Positions 1-10,900 of a stretch of DNA of 64,000 nt are shown here, piece after piece. Source of the stretch: Crambe crambe (lineage: Eukaryota; Porifera; Demospongiae; Poecilosclerida; Crambeidae); the NCBI GenBank assembly GCA_963924555.1, contig OZ004589.1:3720001-3784000 (forward strand), read 5' to 3'. Position numbers and translations under genes: made by a program. The stretch's first letter is position 1. Each line of letters starts with the position of its first letter. The notes beneath the pieces are model-generated. The model had not been told where the DNA came from. It searched no databases and saw nothing but the letters and a program-made list of their open reading frames with translations.

Positions 1-1
1 C

Positions 2-127
2 ATAGATGCTATAGACAATAATAGGAAACTGCATATTAATCCTTTTAATCCCCATCCTCCTACGTGTGCCTGTGAACAATGTAGTAAGAAGTGGTTACAA
101 TGGTTCCAGTATAATTGTAGTTGCTAG
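2..127 (+). CDS. Open reading frame entering from the left edge, 3' end only
   Basis: A frame is open from the window edge to a TAG at 125-127. It encodes 41 residues, with a Cys-rich end (CACEQCSKKW followed by a terminal CSC). It could be the last exon of an upstream gene or chance. No family is recognised. If it is real, it complicates the idea that the 5' exons of the SCPx gene lie just upstream of the window on the same strand. Confidence 0.2.
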   Translation: MDAIDNNRKLHINPFNPHPPTCACEQCSKKWLQWFQYNCSC

Positions 128-438
128 TTTTGAACTTAACAAAGTTTATAGCTGTTAGATGTTCAAAAAGTTCACTTAATTATTGAACTCTACAACAGAG
201 TCCAATATACCTCTAAATATTGCATCCATCTGTGAACTTATTGCTTTCTTAATTTTTTTTCCTTTGTGGAAGTATAGTAGTTGGCTTGCAAAGGGTTTGA
301 CAATAACACACTTTCTAGCAGATAATTGTACACGTGAAGACTGAGCTAAGTTTAGATGCTTGCTCAAGCAACACTTTAGTTCTGCACATTATGTTCTCCA
401 TCGGTATCATGAAACTGCCACATAGAGTCTTTATAACC
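128..438. other. Stretch without recognised feature
   Basis: AT-rich sequence before the 54-bp tandem array. No convincing exon, repeat or RNA gene is seen. Confidence 0.4.
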
Positions 439-654
439 GTCACTTGAAAACCAAAGCAGGAGGATCGACACGGATTAATTACGTGCGCAGGAGCATGTCA
501 CTTGAAAACCAAAGCAGGAGGACATGATGTCACATGGATTAATTATATGCCTAGGAGCATGTCACTTGAAAACCAAAGCAGGAGGACACGGATTAATTAC
601 ATGCGCAGGACCATGTCACTTGAAAACCAAAGCGGGAGGACACGAATAACTCCG

Positions 655-918
655 GTTTGCGGGAATCTTGCAAAAGCCAGTCGTCAGGCGTCAACCATAA
701 ACTGACTACTACGCATGCGTACTGTTTGAACTTTTGAAATTGCACTCGAATTTGGAGAGAAGTAACTTCAAATAAGCCTTGAAGAGCTGGCTGGTGACTG
801 TTCTAGTATACTTCTAACCTTTGGTGTACAATTAACCTTCTCCAGTGAGATTTTTCGAGGCTCAACGATGAGCATGCACGAGAATGCACACTCAGCATTT
901 TGCAAGATTCCCGCAAAC
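655..918. mobile_element. MITE-like 264-bp insert, copy 1
   Basis: The insert is bounded by perfect 21-bp terminal inverted repeats, starting GTTTGCGGGAATCTTGCAAA at the left and present as the reverse complement at the right. It carries no gene. It is the founding insertion, or its duplicate, inside the 54-bp array. Confidence 0.7.
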
Positions 919-1038
919 AGGTGTAATTACATGCGCAGGAGCATGTCACTTGAAAACCAAAGCAGGAGGACACGGATTAATTACATGCGCAGGACCATGT
1001 CACTTGAAAACCAAAGCGGGAGGACACGAATAACTCCA

Positions 1039-1302
1039 GTTTGCGGGAATCTTGCAAAAGCCAGTCGTCAGGCATCAACCATAAACTGACTACTACGCAT
1101 GCGTACTGTTTGAACTTTTGAAATTGCACTCGAATTTGGAGAGAAGTAACTTCAAATAAGCCTTGAAGAGCTGGCTGGTGACTGTTCTAGTATACTTCTA
1201 ACCTTTGGTGTACAATTAACCTTCTCCAGTGAGATTTTTCGAGGCTCAACGATGAGCATGCACGAGAATGCACACTCAGCATTTTGCAAGATTCCCGCAA
1301 AC
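1039..1302. mobile_element. MITE-like 264-bp insert, copy 2
   Basis: Near-identical to the insert 384 bp upstream, with the same terminal inverted repeats. At least one base differs between the copies (GGCGTCAAC against GGCATCAAC). It most likely arose by unequal crossing-over of the array and not by a second transposition. Confidence 0.7.
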
Positions 1303-1607
1303 AGGTGTAATTACATGCGCAGGAGCATGTCACTTGAAAACCAAAGCAGGAGGACACGGATTAATTACATGCGCAGGAGCATGTCACTTGAAAACCAAAG
1401 CAGGAGGACACGGATTAATTACATGCGCAGGAGCATGTCACTTGAAAACCAAAGCAGGAGGACACGGATTAATTACATGTGCAGGAGCATGCGGTTTCCT
1501 ATCCCTTGTAAGTATCCCAGTGACCCTTGCCTTCCTTGTCCAAACCTGAGGATAATGCCAAGGATATGAATATTTTCACTCCTAATTTGATTTTTTTTTT
1601 GCTGCAG

Positions 1608-4600
1608 TCCCACATCTGATGGAAGTGCAGCTGCAATTGTTTGCAGTGAGGACTTTGTCAAATCTAACAAACTGGAAGGACAAGCTGTTGAGATCCTTGC
1701 TATGGAGATGGCTACTGATCTCCCCAGTACATTTAAGGATAGCTGTATGAATATGGTAAAAAGTGGGTTTGTAATTTGGCAGGTCAAAAGCTAATTGTCT
1801 CATCCCTAGGTTGGTTACGACATGGCAAAGAAAGCAGCTGAATCAGTGTACAGGAAGAGTGGTCTGAGTCCTGCTGACGTGGATGTAGTGGAACTCCATG
1901 ACTGCTTCTCTGCTAATGAGCTCATCTCTTATGAAGCTCTAGGCCTTTGTGCTCCAGGTACCCTTTGTAGGTCCTCAATTAATGATTTGGGATTTTGTAC
2001 CTCATCCTGTTTGAGACAAACCCAGTGATAAGAGTGCACAAGTTGATTTAGATGTGATTTGACTTCAACAGTGCTACACTTAATTATCAAAATTTCATTC
2101 CGTCTAAAGAGGTGTTTCATGCAATTAATACAGAACTTTTAAAAGAAGGCCTCTTTAAATTCGTGTAAGACAAGCTCAGCTGAATTTCAAACTCACTAAG
2201 GAAAGTATTCCAGTTGCACACTTTATTACTATAGGAGAATTAAATTAAATGTCATGTGCTTGAAGAAGGTTCATTGAATGTGTAGGAGAAGCGGGTGAGA
2301 TGGTTGATCGGGGTGACAACACATATGGAGGGAAGTATGTGGTCAATCCAAGTGGTGGACTCATCTCAAAGGGACATCCTCTTGGGGCAACAGGACTGGC
2401 TCAGTGCTCAGAGTTGTGCTGGCAGCTGAGGGGTATGGCTGAAAAGCGACAGGTTCCTGGAGCTAAGGTGGCCCTCCAGCATAACATCGGTCTTGGGGGT
2501 GCAGCTGTTGTTGCTCTGTACAAGCTAGGATTCCCTTCTGCTACCAGGTCAGTGCTTAGTTCATGTGCAGGGAGAATTTCTGGTCACATTTATTAGATTC
2601 CCAGGGGGGAAAGAAGTGAGGTTTATTCCAGTTTAGATACAATTTAGACCCAAGAAAGTCCTCGTCATAGGTCAAAAGGTCAAATATCTGTGCTTTGGTC
2701 TAGCTATTATGTCCCCACAGTTTGTGCCAGATATTCTTAGGACTTTTTCACTATATCCATTCAAAGGCCAATCAACTCTTGCCTTTTCAAGAGTTATATT
2801 CCCTCACACGTATCTTCTGCATACGTACATGCATGCATAATACCCAGCAAATTGCTGACTGTAGTGTTAGCAAAGATAGTACAGTAATTATCTTGACTGT
2901 CACAATAACTTGGTAAGGTAATTAGCTGAAGCCATCCTATCAATGAATATGAGTACGAACCCCACACTAGGGAATCAACATGTGTTTTGCTTCCCTAGTG
3001 TAGAAAATTAAAGCACTTGATGTCCACAGCACAGACAATAATACAATGCTTTGTTCATAATGGATGTATTGATACACCCCCCCCCCCCCCCCCCCCCCAA
3101 CTAAGTAATAGATAAAGCATGTGTGCAAGTTTTCTGGTTGATTTAGCCTGAGGGCCGTAGGCCCAAGGGATTGTGCCAGAAACTGAGTGTACATGCTTTA
3201 TCTATTTTAGATCCCGTTGCGCATGTGCGTAGCTAGTAGTCCATAGGTACAAACATCAGTACGGCTTTCTTGTACGTTAGCTTCAACTCTGCTAACAACC
3301 TCTTCTGTATGGCGTCGTCACAAACGTACCAGACGGTCTCATATCGGGCTCGTATCATAGCCTCAAGACTGTCTCCAAAATTTCAGTACTCTGAAACAGT
3401 GTAGCTCCAATATAAATGTAGCTACCGTTTGACTATCTCTGACGTCGTCGGTCTATAACAATGCTTTTGTGAGCTCAGCATAGGATTTCTCTCCCAGCTT
3501 TGCTGGCGAGATGAGGTTCCACAGGATCTTGTACATGGATGGTCCTATCACTAAACACTGCTCACTTCTTTTAAGCCGTATTAATTCCACTAGCTTTGAA
3601 AGAATGACTCACCCTTTCCTGGTATGACTACCACTCTTCTTTCTTTCCTACCAATTAAATTTTTCTATCCTGCCCAGGATAGCTGCCATCCCGTCAATAG
3701 CCGTGTTTATACGCGCGCCCAACCTGAGTTGAGATTCAATCCGGATTCCAATCCACCTAATTGATATGGGTTGGGCTACCCGGATTGGAATCCGGGTTAG
3801 TACTGTTCACACGCAAAGCAAATCCGAGTCAAATCTGGGTACCCCCGTGTAAACGGGGCTATTGATTCAAAGATAGCCTGGAGGTGATAGTGTGCACACT
3901 TGGAGCAAAAATTAGTGCACTCCTACAGCACACTAGCTGATTTAATCCACATAGCAACCACATAGCAACGGGATCTAAGTATTTCTTAGGTGTGGTTAGA
4001 TAATTATGTAGATAAAGTATAGTCGTGAATACTTAATACAACCTTATAAGGATAAGAAAGTGGGCATTTATTGGATATATATCTCTTAATTGCAGTGTGT
4101 CCTTGAAAGCACCATCAAGCTCTAGAGGAATGGGAGGCAATAAGTTACAGTGTGAACCGATCTTCGACCTCATTGCAGCAAATATTGAAAAGGTACACAG
4201 AGAACTAATTACTTTAGCTATCAATCTACATGTACATAATAATTGCCAGTACATAGGTCTTGTCAATGTGTATTATATTATGTACAGTAGGATATGCATT
4301 ATAGCTACAGTCTACAATTTTATGTACTACATCACTCTGCAACCATAATGCAGGAAGGCAGTAAGCTGGTGAAAAAAGTGAAGGGGAGTTTTCTATTCAA
4401 AGTGACAGGAGAGAAAGGAGATACTGTAGAATGGCTGATCGATTTGAAGTCTGGAAATGGGTCAGTCACAAAGTCTCCAGGTAAATAACCCAAAACTCGA
4501 TCGTTGCAGTGTAGCTATTATATAATAATGGTGTTTTGCTTTTTCAGGAAAGAAAGGTGACTGTACTATTTCCATGAAAGATAGCGACTTTATGGATATG

Positions 4601-4784
4601 GTAACTGGAAAACTAGGAGCTCAAAAGGTGAACTAATTATATTAGTAAGAGATGATTTGACAGTAGTTTATTTCTTAATTGTATATAGGCCTTTTTTCAA
4701 GGAAAATTGAAGATCACTGGAAATACTGCTATGGCAATGAAGTTACAGAATATAATGCCTGCTCCAGGGAAAGCTAAACTCTGA
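1608..4784 (+). CDS. SCP2: Sterol carrier protein X (thiolase + SCP2 domain), 3' seven exons
   Basis: Peroxisomal 3-oxoacyl-CoA thiolase fused to the SCP2 lipid-transfer domain, acting in side-chain oxidation of branched fatty acids and sterols. Exons: 1608-1755, 1810-1957, 2286-2547, 4096-4192, 4354-4480, 4548-4627, 4689-4784. These give 318 residues after a split first codon and align with human SCPx from PTSDGAAAAI onward. Visible thiolase landmarks are [29 protein letters not shown] (catalytic His region) and [14 protein letters not shown]. The SCP2 part includes [12 protein letters not shown] and ends PGKAKL, with the peroxisomal signal AKL. Roughly the first 240 residues, including the N-terminal nucleophilic Cys region, are not found in the window. 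Either the 5' exons lie further upstream with the 54-bp array in an intron, or the gene is truncated. The stop lies 160 bp before the DNAI3 start. Confidence 0.93.
3077..3098 (+). repeat. Homopolymer run of 22 C
   Basis: An uninterrupted poly-C run in the large intron of the SCPx gene. The length is at risk of sequencing error. Confidence 0.9.
3207..3978. mobile_element. Non-autonomous DNA transposon, about 770 bp, in SCPx intron
   Basis: Terminal inverted repeats TTAGATCCCGTTGC at the left and GCAACGGGATCTAA at the right bound a stretch with no coding capacity. A separate foldback lies just outside its left end (3109-3209, arms around ATAGATAAAGCATG). A second MITE is nested inside (3699-3861). 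The superfamily is not assigned. Confidence 0.6.
3699..3861. mobile_element. MITE with GTGTTTA/TAAAC ends
   Basis: A 163-bp palindromic element beginning ATAGCCGTGTTTATACG and ending CGTGTAAACGGGGCTAT. It contains internal inverted AATCCGGATT-type repeats. A related, diverged copy is seen at 31541-31670. Confidence 0.65.
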
Positions 4785-4944
4785 ATATTTTATTTGTGTG
4801 TCATATTGTTTTTTTGTGTGTAGAAAAGCATCCATTTGCTTAATTTTCTGAGCATAGCTATAGCCACAAGGAAATGTAACGTCATGTATAAACTGTTGGC
4901 ATAGCAACAAACTTAAGAAACAATGTTGTAGCTAGCCAGTGAAA

Positions 4945-7900
4945 ATGCCCGAAATAGAATCTGAAAAGAATTCAGTAAAAGAAGTAAAAGATGGAGAAGC
5001 TGCAGCGCTTGCTGACGGTGCGAGTGGTGGTGAGAAGGTTGAAAAGGAAAACGGGATTCCTGCTGGGGTACTCCCACTCTTCTTTTCTGGTGCTGGGCAG
5101 CAGATTTTCGATTGCGTTGTAGATAAAGATCTCACGACAGAAACCCCACATAAGCTCGTCCCTAAAAAGATGATACTGGAGGATTTTAAGAACCGTGCAG
5201 CAGTCTCGGATTTTCATCCAGTAAAGAAGAAAGTCCAGGTCTATATTTCTATATAATGCGCACCGATTCTGTATTAAAATTTAATCATCTATGATAGGAA
5301 TATCCAGGTGAAGAGTTATTGCTGGTATATGACTATGACTTCAAGTATGGAGAGAACTTCTATATCTGTGTCACAGAGGAAGCAAAGGAATTGGTTCTTA
5401 ATGTATGTATGTATGGTGTGCATTTAGCTAGTAGTCTCTATGGCAACACACCACCATGCCTATCATTTTTACCACAATAAGGACTTACTTCCTTGGGAGA
5501 TTGCTGCAATCACTCCTGACCAAGTCAGACCCTGTGAGGGGTTAATGATGTCATGTGCATGATTTGCATGATATTATGGATTATGGTGCTGTAAATTTCT
5601 TTATGTAAAGATTACCACTGCTAGGCATTGGTATATTTTGCATTGGTACAGCAAATTGTATAGCATGTAGATTTTTGCCCTCCACATTGTGACTTGGACA
5701 CGTGGCAATAAACTTGAATGTATCAGTTTGAAAAGGCCTTGATCCCTGATGATGTTGAAGAAAATTAAGATAAAATTTACAGAAAACTATTTAAGTTTGG
5801 GAGTTTCTATCAGCCAGTATGAAAAAGCCTACCAAATAGATGACATTGAGGTCCACAGCTGTGGGTGGAAAGTTATGTAGTAATTTTTTTTGTATTTTGT
5901 AGCCCCCAAAAGATGAGAAGGAAGGTAAAGGAGAAGTTGCAGAAGAAGAAGAGGATGAAATTCCCAAAACGCCTGAGCCCAGGGAATGGGAATGTTTGGG
6001 TTCAGACCTTGAAATCAAGGATGGACACTTTCAAGAAACTAGACCTTTAGTGAGATATGCTTTTAAAGGTATCTAAAGTGGGTTAATACTGATGCATTCT
6101 ATTTCAGTTAAAGTATTCTGTTTCTCGAAAACTTCGTCACTTTGAGTCTCCTGTTACATTCACAAGCATTTCATCAACTTCTTCTCCTGCTAATTGTATT
6201 GATATTGAGTCCCAACCAGATCCAAACTTTGACCTCCTCAAATTAGAAATGGAAACAAGTATTCAGGTGAAGCTGTACATAATAGATACAGCACTCTAAT
6301 ACATTTTAAATTAATGATACTATGCAAATAACCTCCATAACCATGCACACAAATTTAGTAGAGATTTTTAATATTTTCCCTCCAGGCAATTCCTGAGACT
6401 GTGGAGTCTCATTCCCAGACAGAATGGATGAAGCCGTGTAACAAGGCCATACAGTATTCTCCTCGTCAGTTGTCTGACTCTGAAATTCAAAACCTCCTAA
6501 ATGATGCTGATATGAAAGATTTCATAGATGTAGTCAGCAAAAGGTGATTATTGTCCTATGGCACTCAATAAGTGTCGGTTATTACAAAAGGCAATAATCA
6601 AATGATTATAATATTATATCTTTTAGAGTTGAGTTCTGTGTACAGCAGAATTTGATAATGGATGTGTTTGTCGATGATTACAAGCTCCTCTCTGACACAG
6701 ATGGCTTCACTGGCAAGAAATCGGACACAACTTTGAAGGAGTATCAATCTTTTGCTGACCTTCGCTTCTCAAAGAATAAGATCATCACATGGGTTGAATG
6801 GCACCCCACAATCAAAGGTATTACTTAAAGAGTGCCTCAGTTTCACTTCTTGTGGGTTCTCTCAAGCACTGATTCAACTTGTATATCTTTTTAAGTGCCA
6901 CTGGATGATCATGTCTGTACATGTGTAGGTATCATAGCAGTATCATGTGGGGAAAACCATTCTTTCGATGAACGTGTGGACCTCTCTACTCTCCCTCTCA
7001 AGAAGCAATCACTTGTCCTTATATGGAGCTTCACTGACCCAATTCATCCAGTTCTATTTCTTGAAGCCCCTGACAGTGTCCTATGCTTCAGGTACATAAT
7101 TATGTAGACCAAAACTTTCATGAAGTACGTTGTGTACATTACTGATATCAGTTGTAACAAGATGAATTTATTAATATCATGATCTCTGCTCTGTTTAGAA
7201 ACAAGTCACTTAATTAGCCTCATGCCTGAGTGCAGAGCACATTACAGATGGCAATATGTGTATGCTCACTCACTTCACTTGTTCACACAATTCTGTTGAT
7301 ATGGTCTTCAACTGTCCTAATTCAAGGTACAAAGCAGCAGCTTGGAACATCATCAAGTTTTTTGTTTTTTTTCATGCACTTAAAGCCTGACAAACACGAG
7401 TTGTACCTGCATTGGTGTGGATCATAAATTTCATCATTTAGCTGCATGCATGCTTGTCTATTGAGTAGCTGACAAACTTCTGGATTTATTGATCCAAGAG
7501 ACAAACTGTACAGCACTGCTATGTATATGTGCCCTTAGCATGGCTGCTGGTTTACACACAATTGGAGAAATTACATTACTTAGCACTGTTTTGGCTTTAC
7601 ATGGCAGCTTTACATTATTTATGGCTTAGAAAGTTTGCAAGATTATTGTGCTGTGGAATAAGAGCTGCCACTTGATTTAGCATGTTTACTTAATGCTTCA
7701 AGTTCACTCACTGAGCACATGGCCTTTTCTTACTGTTTACCTATGATAGTGATTTGTTTTTAGTGTGGGATGCAAGCTTGCTCGCATACTTAGTTACATG
7801 CCTACTATTTAGCTATGATAGTGATTTGTTTAGTGTGGGATGCTTGTTTGGATCATATAGTTCACTCAGGAAGCAACTGTGGGAGGAACTGTATAAAAAG

Positions 7901-10900
7901 AATGTGGAACCAGTTGTTGAGTAGTCTCATGTAGGTGTGTGTTTTAACTGTAGCAATTGCTAGTTTAACTTCAGATGGCAGTGTGTTTCAACTACAGTCA
8001 AGACAACATTACAACTAACATTTGGATTATTGAAGATGAGACTAGGTCATTAGTCATTGCTATCTTCTTGACAGTATTTATGTTGGTAGGAGTGCCATGG
8101 AATATTGCAGCAATGACAGTCATCATAAAACAGCATCTCTTCAAACAACCCACGCATCTGCTATTTTTCAGTCTTGCTTTGTCCAATTTCCTGATCTGTA
8201 TCACTTATATGCCCTTCAGCATTATCTCTGGGTTTGCAGGTGAATTTATTTTCGGGAGTAATGACTATGTACGCTGCCAGGTATGCCAGATGGGATATAT
8301 GTTACCCATACTCTTACTCACATCTGTGTATTCGGTCACCATGCTCTCCGTTGACAGACTTTTATATCTCAAGAAACCATTAAAGTATGATAAGATAGTC
8401 ACGATAAAGAGAACTATAGCAGCACTGATTGTGTCTTGGGTGCTTTGCATTGTTTTCACCTTGCTATCCTTAGCTGGAAATAGAGGAGTTGGTTTTGTTG
8501 GATATCTTACTGGCTGTCTAATTCAATATGTTGATTCTTACATATATTTGTGGATCTGTATAGCTGTACTTTGTGTAGTTCCTCTGATCACTCTCGTTTT
8601 CACAAATACTTGGATGATTTGCATTATACAAAAAAATATAAGGGATAGATATCATCGTTCACTGAGATATGCAGACGGAGAGAGGCGGCCATCTTTGTTT
8701 GCAAGATTAAGAGATGAAAATAAAAAGAAGCAGATTCGTTTGACGCAAATATTTGCTGCAACTTTTGTGATCAACTTATTAACATGGATGCCTACAGTCA
8801 TAACCTTCATCATGGTAGCTACAGAGAAAGTTGATGGTGGATTCATTGTTTTTGCACATTTGTGTCTCTTCTCTCAAACTGTAGTTCACCCCATCCTCCA
8901 CACTGTTTTCCTCAAAGACATCAGGGTTGAAATGAAGCGACTGTGTTGTTGCTGCTTCACTGACTTGGCATGTTCCAAATCAGATGAAGTGTGCCAGCTG
9001 TGTTCCAAATCAGATGATGTGTGCAAGTTGATGTGTGAAGATTCAAAACAGATATGTGGCAAGATATACTTGTGTGGATGTGCTTTGCTTGATGCATGTG
9101 GTGCAGCTACTGTAACCCCAGACTCTGTTCATACAGAGGAATCTGAAGTACCTTAAGTGGAACACAGTGTAATGTAATATATGTAGCTGCTGCAGTACAC
9201 CAAATCATATAGACCAACATTATTTTTGACCATCAATGCATGGAACCATGAACATCTGTGCTTGTGTATCAGTATAGTTAATACTGATTACTATAATCAG
9301 TATGTAATGTTATATTAGCCAGTGTTATATTATACCGATTCATAATTATACACCTATTACACTGATTCATAAGGTTTTTGACAGCATTGAACTAAATATG
9401 AATACGTGGAACCCAAATGTAGTTAACAGTCCACCCATGACCAATTTATCTATAATATCAGTGTTTATGTATCAGTATGTAGTTCTTATTTGTCTAGCCA
9501 AAACATTTGTACTCCTCCAGATTATTACTCCTCCAGATTATTGATTTCTTTTGTTATAGTTTCAACCCCACTGACCCCAACTTGATTGTGGGAGGGTGTA
9601 TTAATGGACAGATTATCCTATGGAATATTGAGCAGTATCAAGATCATCTCCAGATCAATAAGGCCACTGAGTCATCAGAATCAAGGACCATGCTAGCCAA
9701 CACAGTGAGCAAAGTGTTACATAGTAGTAGTACAACAAATTATTTATATTGTACGGATGATAATAGAAACCCTTGGGCTGTATACTGAGGAACTTGAAGA
9801 TTAAATTCTTATCTTCATTATAATAATTATAGTACAACTCAGAATTAGGATACTTGATACTTGCACTTCTATTCTGTTGGACTGACTCTCTGTGAACATC
9901 TTTGCAGGCCATATTTGACACTGATCCAAAGCTGGATCATGCTCCCATAGTTCAGTATTGTGTAACAGCATCTATCAAGGATGGACACTCGAGGGAAGTT
10001 TGTGATATCCAGTGGCTTCCTCATAACATAGAGGTTTGTCAGAAGACGGCTAACATCCTTGAAAACCCATCTCATCAATGCAACCAGATTATTACTTGCA
10101 GTATTGATGGGTAAGAAAATTAGAAGATGAGATACCACAAGTCTAGCCCAGTCAAACCTAAACTCCCTGACAACTAAAATTCCAATGGTTTGATCTGGTC
10201 ATAACTCTTTTCATCTGTTAGCAAAATACTGGGAAAGGTCTCACTTGCCTTGTAGCTTGTGCTAATGGCCACATCAATGATCCGACGTGTATTAACTAGC
10301 TAAAATTAGTACCTTCCAAATACAACCACCCACTACACTAAACTGGTACAAATAGTAGTTGTTATCACCGACTTACTAGTGTTGTGCTCAATCCAATTAA
10401 CTCTTATTGTATGTAGCACAGTGATGTTATGGGACATTAGACAACAACCACAGAAAAGTCAGGCTAAAAATCTGGCTCATGAGGACCAATTGCAACCATT
10501 CAGTCACCTCGACCTTATATGGCGTCCCTTCAACAAGGTAGTCCTTGTTGCATCTGCAGAGATACACATGACCATCTATGGTGATTTCTCTGCACCTAGA
10601 TTCCTTTGCCAAGGTTAGATGCACCTGGAACTTATTCGGCTACAAGGGTCAGCATTAAAGAGAAACAAACTGAACTTCCCAAAGGTGAGGACTAGGTTTT
10701 CTGAGTGACAGTTGGAATCTTGCATAAAAAAATTTTGAAATAATTATCGAGATTTTTACTCCTCCTTTCATCCTCTGCTTTCTTATCATTTGAATTTTTG
10801 TTGCTGCTGAAGGATCTGTATCTGAGGAGATACTTGCACAGAGATCAGCTATTGGGCAAGGAGCACTCGTAGAAGGAGCTAGCTCTATGTTCTTTGTCGG

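Larger units (their letters stand above)
439..1500 (+). repeat. 54-bp minisatellite with a 384-bp higher-order period
   Basis: The basic unit is 54 bp, starting ATGCGCAGGAGCATGTCACT; clean units begin at 1315, 1369 and 1423, and a degenerate one at 1477. Because 54 is a multiple of three, it reads as an 18-residue repeat (core RRSMSLENQS), but the frame ends in unrelated sequence and is probably not coding. Two nearly identical 264-bp inverted-repeat inserts (655-918 and 1039-1302) sit in the array exactly 384 bp apart, so insert plus flanking units was duplicated as a block. The array lies directly upstream of the first visible SCPx exon, probably in an intron. Confidence 0.9.

Noticed and set aside
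439-1500. CRISPR-like array
   Set aside because: Contiguous 54-bp tandem units without variable spacers, in a eukaryotic setting.
1473-1803. Minus-strand open frames over the first SCPx exon
   Set aside because: Antisense shadows of a clearly coding plus-strand exon; no family resemblance.
6895-7107. Stand-alone 70-codon gene
   Set aside because: It is a DNAI3 exon (6929-7091) plus flanking intron.
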